A stretch of DNA of 64,000 nucleotides from Acinetobacter baumannii. Its GTDB lineage: Bacteria > Pseudomonadota > Gammaproteobacteria > Pseudomonadales > Moraxellaceae. The translations under genes and the position numbers were made by a program. Shown here piece after piece: positions 46,906 to 55,428 of the stretch. Each line of letters opens with the position of its first letter. The first letter of the stretch is position 1. The notes beneath the pieces are model-generated. The model did not search any database. It was not told where the DNA came from and saw only the letters and a list, made by a program, of their open reading frames with translations. The stretch is taken from NCBI RefSeq assembly GCF_009759685.1, contig NZ_CP046654.1, forward strand, positions 2,728,001 through 2,792,000. Direction: 5' to 3'.

Positions 46906-47258
46906 GCAAATTATTAGTCGATCTATCTGCAAGCGCCAGAAATGACGTCTCCCGAATATTGCAGGCGCTTGCATCAAACAAAAATGTAGAAATTGCTGAA
47001 CATCTAAATGTAGATGCAAGCACTTTGTCGAGAATGAAAAACGACAAGAAAAGCAATGGCTTAACAGAAATTGAAAACTTTTGCGAGCTGTTGAGTTGCT
47101 TAGGTTTGAAAGTGGTACCAAAGGATTATCAAAGTATTGATAAAGAACGGGTAGCTGCACTTTTGGTGATGTCAAAAAGTTGGATGAATCGTATTGAGAC
47201 CGTTGATGACCTATTTCATGACGAGATCAGTGGTCAAAAAGAAAAACTTGGATATTAA
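46902..47258 (+). CDS. CII family transcription activator
   Basis: A 118-residue protein with the CII pattern: ASARNDVSRILQALASNKNVEIAEHLN then VDASTLSRMK, a helix-turn-helix, and a helical tail that includes CELLSCLGLKVV. CII tetramers activate lysogeny promoters in lambda. It lies directly behind cro, as in lambdoid phages. Confidence 0.83.
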   Translation: MSKLLVDLSASARNDVSRILQALASNKNVEIAEHLNVDASTLSRMKNDKKSNGLTEIENFCELLSCLGLKVVPKDYQSIDKERVAALLVMSKSWMNRIETVDDLFHDEISGQKEKLGY

Positions 47259-47287
47259 AAAAGCCTGATTTCGTGGATCAGGCTTAG
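47259..47287 (-). terminator. Minus-strand terminator-like hairpin after cII
   Basis: AAGCCTGAT (47261-47269) pairs perfectly with ATCAGGCTT (47277-47285); the T-run is on the minus strand. It would end a leftward transcript, not the cro-cII message. The same structure occurs in the remnant at 21648-21672. Confidence 0.55.
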
Positions 47288-47316
47288 TTGTTCATTAACC
47301 ATAGGGATTAAATCAC

Positions 47317-47538
47317 ATGACTAATTTAACAGAACATAAGTGCAAAAACAAATGTCCTGAGTTTAAAGGAGAGCAGTGTAACCACTGTTTAGTTCAACCA
47401 GTAGAACAGCGAAAAATTGAAGATATGGGCGATGACCGTCACATTGAAAATCATGTTTCTAAAAACTGTCACGTTACTTCGTGTGATGTATTGATGCATC
47501 TCAACCGTGCTCATCAAGCAATGGGAGAGGTGTCATGA
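47317..47538 (+). CDS. Small Cys-rich phage protein
   Basis: A 73-residue protein with a Cys cluster near the N-terminus (HKCKNKCPEFKGEQCNHC) and further Cys/His residues (NCHVTSCDVLMH), consistent with one or two zinc sites. It is in the rightward early operon between cII and replication genes. No family was recognised. It overlaps the next gene by four bases. Confidence 0.62.
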   Translation: MTNLTEHKCKNKCPEFKGEQCNHCLVQPVEQRKIEDMGDDRHIENHVSKNCHVTSCDVLMHLNRAHQAMGEVS

Positions 47539-48371
47539 ATAACTACAAAATATTTTTGTTTGGGCGTAATGATAAAAACCAAGCTATCGATCTTTTTTTG
47601 CAACTTGGATATTCATTAGCTACTAGACGAGAATCATATCTCCATCCTCTTGTAACTGCACTTTATGCACATTCAGATGGAAATATTTACACCAGTGCAG
47701 ATGAACCAGAAATTCACACAAGCATAATTTTGTCACAGCTAAATGATCTTGTTGTTCTACATCGTAATGATGTTAATGATGCGAATTGGGAAACCGAAGG
47801 TGGTGATCAGATATTTAAAGACTCAAATGACAAGTCTTATATCTATCGCTCAGATGGTTGGGATGAATTGCAATGTCATGAAATGCGACAAGCAATGTGG
47901 GAAAAACCGTTATTACCTAAAACTCAACCATCTGGCGCACCTACTGAATACAACACAATCAAAGTTGAAGGCCTTGAAGGATTGGTTGACGGTAAAGCTG
48001 CTTTAACTGCTGCATTGGCAGGTGAAACAGTTCAAATCAGTGTTGAGCCTTGGGAAGAAAAAAATTGGGATACATTCAATCCTCTTGAAGATGACGTATC
48101 AACTAAAGTTTTCTTTTCTGGCATGTCTGAAGGCGTGCAAAAAGTCTTTTTTCGCATCAAGCCTAAAACCATTTTGATTAACGGTGTTGAAGTTCCTGCA
48201 CCGTTTAAGCCTAAACATAGTGATATTGGATTCATCTTAGATAATGCAAAATATTGCTATAGAGAATCTCAATATGTAGGGCAACACATTCCTTTCGGTT
48301 GGTGGCGCACTGAAGAAGAAATAAAGCAAGTCGTAGCAGCACTTAGAAAAGTATTCGAGGTGCAGTCATGA
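47535..48371 (+). CDS. Phage hypothetical protein, 278 residues
   Basis: A soluble protein whose last ~65 residues (INGVEVPAPFKPKHSDIGFI, FGWWRTEEEIKQVVAALR) resemble C-terminal segments seen in many phage early proteins. The N-terminal part contains LATRRESYLHPLVTALYAHS. No enzyme motif was found. GAGAGG precedes the ATG; it overlaps the next start. Confidence 0.62.
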   Translation: MNNYKIFLFGRNDKNQAIDLFLQLGYSLATRRESYLHPLVTALYAHSDGNIYTSADEPEIHTSIILSQLNDLVVLHRNDVNDANWETEGGDQIFKDSNDKSYIYRSDGWDELQCHEMRQAMWEKPLLPKTQPSGAPTEYNTIKVEGLEGLVDGKAALTAALAGETVQISVEPWEEKNWDTFNPLEDDVSTKVFFSGMSEGVQKVFFRIKPKTILINGVEVPAPFKPKHSDIGFILDNAKYCYRESQYVGQHIPFGWWRTEEEIKQVVAALRKVFEVQS

Positions 48372-49003
48372 AAGAACGCCCTATTATTTTTAATACCAAT
48401 ATGGTTAAGGCTATTTTAGAAGGGCGTAAGACGCAAACTCGTCGCCCTGTTAAGCCTCAACCATTAGGCCATAGCCTAGATAGTATTCTTGATGGCAAAT
48501 GGCTTACTAAAAGTTTTGATGGCCTTTTATCTCCGAAAATTAAAGACCTTCCAATGCACTGCCCATTTGGTCAAATCGGTGACCGTCTTTGGGTGCGTGA
48601 AACGTGGTACCAAAAAGGCACAATAGGTCGTACTTATCCAGATGCAGAAGATGAATTTAAGTTTTTCCCAGAAAAACAAGCTGCCTACTATGCTGATGGT
48701 TTATTCGCACCTTGGACATCAATAAAACGCCCATCTATCCACATGCCACGTTGGGCATCTCGTATTTTGCTTGAAATTACTGACATTCGTGTTGAACGTT
48801 TAAATGAACTTTCTGAAGCAGATGCGAAAGCAGAGGGTTTGGATAATTCTAGAAGTGAAGCTGCTATTCAAATTGGTTGGTATGAACTACCAGTACCTGC
48901 TTTCAGACGAGTTTGGGAGTGGGTTTACGGTCAGGGTTCATGGAAACAAAATCCTTGGGTGTGGGTAATCGAATTTAAAGTTATCCAAGGCGGTGAATCA
49001 TGA
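48368..49003 (+). CDS. ASCH-like phage protein
   Basis: A 211-residue protein that starts MKERPIIFNTNMVKAILEGR with TQTRRPVKPQ, followed by GDRLWVRETWY and MPRWASRILLEITDIRVERL. This is the layout of phage proteins often called morphogenetic or ASCH-domain proteins, whose fold resembles RNA-binding PUA-like domains. The TRR segment after the start is invariant in those I remember. Its role in the phage is not established. Confidence 0.7.
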   Translation: MKERPIIFNTNMVKAILEGRKTQTRRPVKPQPLGHSLDSILDGKWLTKSFDGLLSPKIKDLPMHCPFGQIGDRLWVRETWYQKGTIGRTYPDAEDEFKFFPEKQAAYYADGLFAPWTSIKRPSIHMPRWASRILLEITDIRVERLNELSEADAKAEGLDNSRSEAAIQIGWYELPVPAFRRVWEWVYGQGSWKQNPWVWVIEFKVIQGGES

Positions 49004-49371
49004 CAGCAATGATCACCCTTGAACCAAGCCGCTACATGAAGCGTAAAGGCTTTGGCAATGAAAACTGCAAAGCAATAAAACAATCAGTTCCTTTTGTTGA
49101 AGCACGTCGTGGTGAATACACACATCGAGTTCGCCACGTAACGCTTGTTACTTTCCGAAATAAATCACATTTTGCCGTGCATTGTTGGTGCGGCATGACC
49201 ATGTGTGTCGGCGGTACAGGGAAAGGAACAGGGATTTTACTTGATACACCAAGCGCTAATCGTCCTATGTGCGCTACCTGCGAAGGTAGGGTAATTGGTG
49301 CAGGCTTGCTTGGTTCACGTGAAATATCTGGCCGACAAGTTATGTATCGAGCAAGTGAGGTGCGGTCATGA
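49000..49371 (+). CDS. Phage hypothetical protein with Cys-rich core, 123 residues
   Basis: A soluble protein in which the middle holds HCWCGMTMCVG and RPMCATCEGRV, suggesting a zinc ribbon-like site. It overlaps both neighbours by four bases and is part of the rightward operon. No family was recognised. Confidence 0.62.
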   Translation: MTAMITLEPSRYMKRKGFGNENCKAIKQSVPFVEARRGEYTHRVRHVTLVTFRNKSHFAVHCWCGMTMCVGGTGKGTGILLDTPSANRPMCATCEGRVIGAGLLGSREISGRQVMYRASEVRS

Positions 49372-50195
49372 GTTTAAAACACCCTCTTATTCGATATCAC
49401 GGTGGTAAGTTTCGAATGGCTGAATGGATTATTCGTCATTTTCCAACTCATGAAACTTATGTTGAACCTTTTGGTGGTGGTGCTTCTGTATTACTTCAAA
49501 AAGCGCCAAGCCGTGTTGAAGTCTATAACGATCTTGATAGTGATGTAGTCAATTTTTTTGAAGTGCTACGTGATCAGCAGCTTGCTGAACAACTTGCAAT
49601 TCAAATTGAGCATACACCTTATGCACGTACAGAGTTTTTAAATGCTCGAGCTGATACAACAGACAAAATTGAGCGAGCACGTCGCTTAGTTGTCCGCGCT
49701 CAAATGGGTTTTGGTAGTGCAGGAGCGACTAAGGGTAATACAGGCTTTCGATTAGACACAGCTCGAGGTGGTAGCGACATAGTTACTATTTGGCAGCGTC
49801 AACCAGAACTTGTGCTTCAAGCTGCAGCACGTTTAAAGAAAGTTCTTATTGAGAATCGTGATGCCATTAAGGTCATTCAAGATCATGACAGACCAGAAAC
49901 CCTATTTTTTATAGACCCTCCATATGTGATGGATACACGGTCAATTGGTTGTAACGCCTATCGATTCGAAATGTCGAATGACGACCATGAAAACTTAATT
50001 TCTGTTCTAAAAAATGTAAAAGGCAAAGTCATTCTTTGCGGTTTTGAGCATCCAATTTATGAAGCATTAAATTGGAAAAAAATTACTAAAACTGTTGCAG
50101 CTTCGGGACAATCTGGATCCGTTCCAAGAGAGGAAGTTCTATGGATTAACCCTCAAGCTGAAAAACAGAATGATTTGTTTAGTGAGGTGGTATGA
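49368..50195 (+). CDS. D12-class DNA adenine methyltransferase
   Basis: A 275-residue N6-adenine methylase. The SAM-binding motif is VEPFGGGASVLL, and the catalytic motif is FIDPPYVMD; the N-terminus LIRYHGGKFRM is typical for the Dam/D12 class. Typical targets are GATC or related sites. With no restriction gene beside it, it probably protects phage DNA from host restriction or times replication. The gene overlaps both neighbours by four bases. Confidence 0.88.
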   Translation: MSLKHPLIRYHGGKFRMAEWIIRHFPTHETYVEPFGGGASVLLQKAPSRVEVYNDLDSDVVNFFEVLRDQQLAEQLAIQIEHTPYARTEFLNARADTTDKIERARRLVVRAQMGFGSAGATKGNTGFRLDTARGGSDIVTIWQRQPELVLQAAARLKKVLIENRDAIKVIQDHDRPETLFFIDPPYVMDTRSIGCNAYRFEMSNDDHENLISVLKNVKGKVILCGFEHPIYEALNWKKITKTVAASGQSGSVPREEVLWINPQAEKQNDLFSEVV

Positions 50196-51076
50196 GCAAC
50201 CAAGACGTAGATATTTGGATGCCAATTTATATTGGCGACATGCTTGCTAAGACCACTCGAATGACCACCGAGCAAATCGGTGCGTCATTTTTACTCATGA
50301 TGGATTATTGGCGTAACGGTGCAATACCAGATGACAACAACGTTATTGCAAGCGTAATTCGTTCAAATTTGAGTAAGGCGAAGGCTTTAAAAACTATCTT
50401 GATAAATTCAAATTTATTTGAAGTAAAAGACAGTGAATTATCTTCAAAATATTTGGATGATTTAAAGTCTCAAGCTGAAAGTAATAAGTCTTCAAAGTCA
50501 GAGCGTGCAAAGAAAGCAGCGGAAGCACGATGGAATAAAGAGCAAGACACTAGCAATACTAATGCATCTACTGAGCATCAATCTAGCAATGCTTATGCAT
50601 ATGCACAAGCAATGCATAAGCATGATGCAAGCAATGCTCAAGGTATGCTTGAGACATGCCCTTCATCGTCACCTTCATCTATATATATACATACACAATC
50701 AGAAACGCCGAATTCCCTCGATGAGGACCTAAGTTTGTGGAAGCCTTCACTTCATGAAATTAACTCATGGAGACAAAGAGCAGGGCTACCTAAAACGACT
50801 CAGGAAGAGTTTGACACCTTCATGATTACCTTCCTACCGCATTACGCACCTGACATACGTTCAGGTCGTCTCATTGAAAACAAGATTTACGCGAAATACA
50901 TCCAGTGGGTGAAAGACGATGCTTTGAAAGCAAGCCGTCTTGCTAAAGCGAAACCCGCTGCAAAAACAAATTCGGCTAACGATTCAAGAAACGTCAACGA
51001 CGCTTGGAAAGACGAGCCTAAATCAGATGATCGCCCGTTCACAGGAACTGTGCACATACCGGAGGATTTAATATGA
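50192..51076 (+). CDS. DUF1376/DnaT-like replication protein
   Basis: A 294-residue protein. The N-terminal DUF1376 domain reads DIWMPIYIGDMLAKTTRMTT and GASFLLMMDYWRNG. A repetitive Asn/Ala/His linker follows at ~120-175. The C-terminal region (FDTFMITFLPHY, ENKIYAKYIQWVK) resembles a DnaT-type ssDNA-binding domain. With the DnaC-like gene next to it, it probably marks the phage replication initiator and helicase-loading step. The replication origin may be inside or near this gene; no clear iterons were seen. Confidence 0.8.
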   Translation: MSNQDVDIWMPIYIGDMLAKTTRMTTEQIGASFLLMMDYWRNGAIPDDNNVIASVIRSNLSKAKALKTILINSNLFEVKDSELSSKYLDDLKSQAESNKSSKSERAKKAAEARWNKEQDTSNTNASTEHQSSNAYAYAQAMHKHDASNAQGMLETCPSSSPSSIYIHTQSETPNSLDEDLSLWKPSLHEINSWRQRAGLPKTTQEEFDTFMITFLPHYAPDIRSGRLIENKIYAKYIQWVKDDALKASRLAKAKPAAKTNSANDSRNVNDAWKDEPKSDDRPFTGTVHIPEDLI

Positions 51077-51858
51077 ATGCGATGGTGAATCTTTTAAACG
51101 GCTTCAAATTAGCTGAAGGATTTTGCGAAATACACCAGGTGCAAAAAGTACAAGCGGGTCCGCATCAAATTTGCCCAAGCTGTGCAATCAATCATGTTCA
51201 TGATTCAAAGCAAGGTGAACAAGCACGTGTTGATCAAATGGTACGTGATAAACACTTTGGTGGTGCAATGCTTCCCGAACGTCATGCTCAATCTGCATTT
51301 GATAATTACAAAACACTTACTCATGCACAAGCAAATACGCTTACTGAATGCATCGAATATGCACAAGAATTACTTGCAGCTTATGCTGAGGACAAAAAAA
51401 ATCCTAAACCTACAAGTAAATCCAATTTCATTATGGTTGGTTCAACTGGTACGGGTAAAACCCATCTAGGTTGTGCAACTGCAAAAACACTTCTCAAAAA
51501 AGGCCTGTACGTTCGATACATCACAAGTGAAGAGCTTGCGCAGCGTGTCATGAATGCATGGGATAAGGACACAAAAGATCAATCGGAAGCATCTGTAATT
51601 TATGAGTTCACTACATACGACTTATTGATCTTGGATGAATACGGTTTGCATGACCGTGGTACCAGACTTGAAATTATTCATAAGGTTTTGACAGCACGTT
51701 ATGACCGCAAAAAACCAACGATGCTCATTTCAAATTTTTCTATGAATAAGCTCAAGGCAGATTTGGGTGACCGTCTATGGTCACGCTTTCAGCATGATGG
51801 TTTACGTACTGTTGAATGCAATTGGTCCGATGCTCGTGTAGGTGGTGCCTATGTCTAA
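51073..51858 (+). CDS. DnaC-like helicase loader ATPase
   Basis: A 261-residue AAA+ protein. The N-terminus has a Cys/His cluster (CEIHQVQK, CPSCAIN), then Walker A VGSTGTGKTHLG and Walker B DLLILDEYG. It would load the host DnaB helicase at the phage origin. GGAGG precedes the ATG. It overlaps the DUF1376 gene before it and the RuvC-like gene after it. Confidence 0.87.
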   Translation: MNAMVNLLNGFKLAEGFCEIHQVQKVQAGPHQICPSCAINHVHDSKQGEQARVDQMVRDKHFGGAMLPERHAQSAFDNYKTLTHAQANTLTECIEYAQELLAAYAEDKKNPKPTSKSNFIMVGSTGTGKTHLGCATAKTLLKKGLYVRYITSEELAQRVMNAWDKDTKDQSEASVIYEFTTYDLLILDEYGLHDRGTRLEIIHKVLTARYDRKKPTMLISNFSMNKLKADLGDRLWSRFQHDGLRTVECNWSDARVGGAYV

Positions 51859-52279
51859 AATCATTATCGGTATTGACCCTGATTTAGAAAAATCGGGGGT
51901 AGCAGTTTTAGGCCAATCGCATTTTGAATTAAAAAATCTCAACTTTGCTGAGGTTGTTGAATTATTCAAGACGGAACAGGACTTAATCAAAAAGGTTGTG
52001 ATTGAAGCAGGTTGGCTAAACAAAAAAGCAAATTTTAGAAGCGGTGCTAACAAATCCATTGCTGTTAATGAGCAGATTTCAAGACGTGTGGGTGAAAACC
52101 ATGCTACAGGCAAGCTGCTTGTTCAGATGGCTAAACATATGGGTTTGGCAGTTATCGAAGTAAAACCCACTAAAGCCAAAATCAATTCAGAAGATTTTAA
52201 ACGAATCACTGGTTGGCAAGGTCGAACAAATCAAGAACAACGCGATGCGGGAATGTTGATTTGGGGAATGTGGGTTTAG
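51851..52279 (+). CDS. RuvC-like Holliday-junction resolvase
   Basis: A 142-residue RNase H-fold protein: the first strand IIIGIDPDLEKSGVAVLG carries the catalytic Asp, VVIEAGWL the second acidic residue, and NQEQRDAGMLIWG the C-terminal Asp. It is a phage-type resolvase that processes branched DNA before packaging. The ATG at 51851 overlaps the dnaC-like stop by eight bases; a GTG three codons upstream is less likely. Confidence 0.78.
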   Translation: MSKIIIGIDPDLEKSGVAVLGQSHFELKNLNFAEVVELFKTEQDLIKKVVIEAGWLNKKANFRSGANKSIAVNEQISRRVGENHATGKLLVQMAKHMGLAVIEVKPTKAKINSEDFKRITGWQGRTNQEQRDAGMLIWGMWV

Positions 52280-52290
52280 GAGAAATGTTT

Positions 52291-52500
52291 ATGCCAGTAC
52301 TTGCGTTTCTACCTGAGTTCATCGTGAAAGACAAAGTCAAACGCGATTCAACACCAAAGGTCACAGAATCAGACGTAAAAAATATTAGAACTTTACGTGA
52401 AGGTGGCCTGTCTTATCGTCAACTAGCAGACAAGTACGATATTTCTCATGAGATGTGTAGACGTATTTGCACCAAGATTTGCTACAAGGAGGTGATTTGA
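52291..52500 (+). CDS. Small HTH phage protein, possible late regulator
   Basis: A 69-residue protein with a resolvase-like helix-turn-helix (LREGGLSYRQLADKYDISHEMCRRICT). The ATG at 52291 has AGGAG eight bases upstream; longer frames extend into the resolvase gene. Its place just before terS suggests control of late genes, but this is only positional. Its stop overlaps the terS start by one base. Confidence 0.62.
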   Translation: MPVLAFLPEFIVKDKVKRDSTPKVTESDVKNIRTLREGGLSYRQLADKYDISHEMCRRICTKICYKEVI

Positions 52501-53246
52501 TGTCTCTAAGTGGGAAACAACAACGCTTTGTTGATGAATACCTGATAGATCGCAACGGAGCACAGGCATATATCAGAGCAGGCTACAAGGTTAAGAACGA
52601 AGATGTAGCTGCTGTAATGGCATCTCGTCTGTTAAGGATTGATAAGGTTAAGGAAGCAATTGAGAAGGGTGAAAAAGAGCTTGCAGAACGCAACAAGATC
52701 ACTCAAGACAAAGTGCTAAATCGCCTTTGGGAAATGGCAACTGCGGACCCTAACGAACTAATCAGATATGTGCGTGTTAATTGCCGCTACTGTTGGGGCG
52801 TAGATCACTATTACCAATGGACTAAGGGCGAGTATCACAATGCTTGTTACAACGCTTTGGTAAATCAGAAACCTAAACCTGATTGTGATGGTGGTTTTGG
52901 TTTTAATAAAACCAGAGCGCCAAATCCTGAATGCCCTGAATGCCAAGGTGAAGGCCACGGTTATGTAACTGTTGCAGATACAACACGTGTAAGCGAACAA
53001 GCAAAAATGCTTTATGCAGGCATTAAAGAATCTCAACACGGCATAGAAATCAAAATGAATGACCAAGTGGCGGCTTTGATTAAAGCCGGTCAACACATTG
53101 GCATGTTCAAGGAACGTGTAGAGCACAGCAACGACCCTGAAAACCCATTAACTGACACCAAAGCATCAAGCAGAAAACTTGCTGCGCTTGCCAAACTGAA
53201 AAAAGCAAAGGCTAAAGCTGATAAAGCAAAGGAGAACGACCAATGA
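52500..53246 (+). CDS. Terminase small subunit
   Basis: A 248-residue TerS. The N-terminal domain LSGKQQRFVDEYLIDRNGAQ with AYIRAGYKVKNEDVAAVMAS is the Terminase_2 DNA-recognition domain. An inserted Cys-rich part (VNCRYCWGVDHY, NPECPECQGEGHG) looks like a zinc finger, and the C-terminus is Lys/Ala-rich. I placed the start at the ATG at 52500 behind AAGGAGGTGA. It recognises phage DNA and recruits TerL. Confidence 0.87.
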   Translation: MSLSGKQQRFVDEYLIDRNGAQAYIRAGYKVKNEDVAAVMASRLLRIDKVKEAIEKGEKELAERNKITQDKVLNRLWEMATADPNELIRYVRVNCRYCWGVDHYYQWTKGEYHNACYNALVNQKPKPDCDGGFGFNKTRAPNPECPECQGEGHGYVTVADTTRVSEQAKMLYAGIKESQHGIEIKMNDQVAALIKAGQHIGMFKERVEHSNDPENPLTDTKASSRKLAALAKLKKAKAKADKAKENDQ

Positions 53247-53386
53247 AATATGTTTTTTTAATAATGGCAGTACTTGCAGCTTTTTGTATCGATCATAAGC
53301 AGTCAGGATCGTATAACACGATTCTTTTGATTACTGCGGCTGTCTTCTCAATTGCAGCGATAGTTACCGATTACATCGGTAAATGA
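53243..53386 (+). CDS. Small two-helix membrane protein, 47 residues
   Basis: The ATG overlaps the terS stop by four bases. Two hydrophobic segments (YVFLIMAVLAAFCI and TILLITAAVFSIAAIV) are joined by a short polar loop. It is too short for automated gene lists but well placed in the operon. A holin-like or membrane-tethering role is possible; no family was recognised. Confidence 0.6.
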   Translation: MKYVFLIMAVLAAFCIDHKQSGSYNTILLITAAVFSIAAIVTDYIGK

Positions 53387-53395
53387 GGTGTTCAA

Positions 53396-53476
53396 ATGGA
53401 TAAATACTTTTGGATTTTCCTAATGGTTTTGGTTATTTGCGCCACTTACGCAAAGGTACATGGTGTGAACCTATGA
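53396..53476 (+). CDS. Very small membrane peptide, 26 residues
   Basis: A 26-codon frame, MDKYFWIFLMVLVICATYAK and six more residues, overlaps the terL start by four bases (ATGA). GAGG lies upstream. The single hydrophobic helix and the coupling with terL argue that it is translated. Function unknown. Confidence 0.5.
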   Translation: MDKYFWIFLMVLVICATYAKVHGVNL

Positions 53477-55095
53477 CCAAAACAACTGATGATGAAATCC
53501 TTGCATTGCTTGCCGAAATGGATGAATCAGAAATTGAGCAATATCTATTAACACTCAATGAAGATGAACAAGCGGAAATAGCAAAACTACTTGCCGATGC
53601 GCCTATTTGGTTTCCATTGGAAGGCCCGCAAATGGCTGCGTATTTATCTCAAGCCGATGTTATTGGCTATGGCGGTGCAGCAGGTGGCGGTAAAACGGAT
53701 TTAATCGTTGGTTCATTCTTAACAGTACATAAACGTAGCTTGGTTGTACGCCGAGAGAAAGCGCAAACAGACGGTATCGTACAGCGTTGTGAAGAAATTC
53801 TAGGCCATAAGAATGGCTATAACTCACAAAAATCATTCTGGAACTTGGGCAATGGCCGTTTAATCGAATTTGGTGGACTTGATAACTTGGGTGATGAGAA
53901 GCGTTGGCAAGGTCGTGCCCATGATTTTAAGGCACTCGATGAAGCTACAGAGATTCGTGAGTCACAAGCACGCTTTGTAATGGGTTGGAATCGTTCATCA
54001 GACCCAACAATCAAATCGAAATGTCTAATGACCTTCAACCCACCAACTACAGCGGAAGGGCGTTGGGTAATTGATTACTTTGCACCTTGGATTAAGAAGG
54101 GTCATCCGAACCCTGCAAAGCCCGGTGAGCTCCGTTGGTTCGCGATGGTAAAAGGCAAGGAGCAGGAAGTTGAAAGTAATAAACCATTTGTACTTATTGA
54201 TGATCAAATTGTTTATGACTTCGACCCGAAGGATTACAAGCCTGAACACATTATTAAGCCCAAGTCACGCACGTTCATTCCTGCACGTGTAACAGATAAC
54301 AAGTACTACATGGAAACAGGCTACATGAGTACTTTGCAAGCATTGCCTGAACCTTTGAGGTCACAAATGTTATACGGCGATTTCGGTGCGGGTATTGAAG
54401 ATGACCCTTGGCAAGTTATCCCTACAGAATGGGTTGAAGCAGCTCAAGCACGTTGGAAACCACTTGAAGACATGCGCATTTTGCATCGTGGCGATTTCAA
54501 GATGGATTCTTACGGATTGGACGTTGCACGTGGTGGCGGCGATAACACGATTGGTTTTGCGCGTTACGGTTATTGGTACGACAACCCGAACGTACTTGAG
54601 GGCAAAGACTCACCTGACGGACCAACAAGCGCATCGTTTGCTGTCTCACATGTTCGCGATCATGCACCTATTCATGTCGATGTGATTGGTGTAGGTGCAA
54701 GTACATACGATTTCTTAAAGCAATCAGGCATTCATGTTGTGCCTGTAGACGTACGCAATGCTGCAACTGCATTTGACCGTTCAGGCCAACTTAGTTTTTA
54801 CAACCTGCGTTCACAACTATGGTGGCAATTCCGTGAAGCATTGGACCCTGCATACGGCAGTACAGTTGCTTTGCCGCCTGAACCAAAGCTTTTAGCAGAT
54901 TTAACGGCGCCACGTTGGGGATTGCAGGGAACCAAAATCAAAGTGGAATCACGCGAAGAAATCATCAAGCGTATTGGCCGCAGTCCCGACTATGGCTCTG
55001 CAATTATCAACGCGCAAATTGATACACCTAAACGTCACATTATGCAGACGATCAATGCATCAGCTGCAAGACGTGATTACGACCCTTACGCGTAG
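53473..55095 (+). CDS. Terminase large subunit
   Basis: A 540-residue packaging motor. The N-terminal ATPase has Walker A GGAAGGGKTD and a Walker B-like HDFKALDEATEI. The C-terminal nuclease has acidic residues in SYGLDVARGGGDN and DVIGVGASTYDFL. I chose the ATG at 53473 (MTKTTDDE), coupled to the preceding mini-gene; the longer frame from 53410 is discarded. It cuts and pumps concatemeric phage DNA into the prohead. Confidence 0.9.
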   Translation: MTKTTDDEILALLAEMDESEIEQYLLTLNEDEQAEIAKLLADAPIWFPLEGPQMAAYLSQADVIGYGGAAGGGKTDLIVGSFLTVHKRSLVVRREKAQTDGIVQRCEEILGHKNGYNSQKSFWNLGNGRLIEFGGLDNLGDEKRWQGRAHDFKALDEATEIRESQARFVMGWNRSSDPTIKSKCLMTFNPPTTAEGRWVIDYFAPWIKKGHPNPAKPGELRWFAMVKGKEQEVESNKPFVLIDDQIVYDFDPKDYKPEHIIKPKSRTFIPARVTDNKYYMETGYMSTLQALPEPLRSQMLYGDFGAGIEDDPWQVIPTEWVEAAQARWKPLEDMRILHRGDFKMDSYGLDVARGGGDNTIGFARYGYWYDNPNVLEGKDSPDGPTSASFAVSHVRDHAPIHVDVIGVGASTYDFLKQSGIHVVPVDVRNAATAFDRSGQLSFYNLRSQLWWQFREALDPAYGSTVALPPEPKLLADLTAPRWGLQGTKIKVESREEIIKRIGRSPDYGSAIINAQIDTPKRHIMQTINASAARRDYDPYA

Positions 55096-55172
55096 TGTCA
55101 ACAGGAAACAGGGCCTTTTACATGTGCCAATCGCATAATGTCGAAAAAGGCAAAACTAATCGGAGTCCTTCA

Positions 55173-55427
55173 ATGTGCGTGAAAAATATTCTTGACGGCG
55201 TAACCAATATTCTTGGGATGGATGCACCAAAGGCGCAAGTCATTGCACCGCCGAAGCAACCTACTCGCCAAGATTCAAAATCTCCTGATTCATCCGCGAC
55301 TATTGACCGTGTACAGCAAGCACAAAACTCCATGTCTGGTGGTATTGCAAATACGCTTTATACCGATGCTCAAGGTGTGAGTGACGAAGATTTGCGCTTA
55401 GGCAAGAAAACTTTATTAGGCGGTTAA
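55173..55427 (+). CDS. Phage hypothetical protein between terL and portal
   Basis: An 84-residue polar, Pro/Gln/Ser-rich protein starting MCVKNILDGVTNILGMDAPK and ending ISDEDLRLGKK-like with GG. CGGAG precedes the ATG at 55173; the longer frame from 55095 lacks a site. Such short disordered genes commonly sit beside portals in podoviruses. Function unknown. Confidence 0.62.
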   Translation: MCVKNILDGVTNILGMDAPKAQVIAPPKQPTRQDSKSPDSSATIDRVQQAQNSMSGGIANTLYTDAQGVSDEDLRLGKKTLLGG

Positions 55428-55428
55428 G

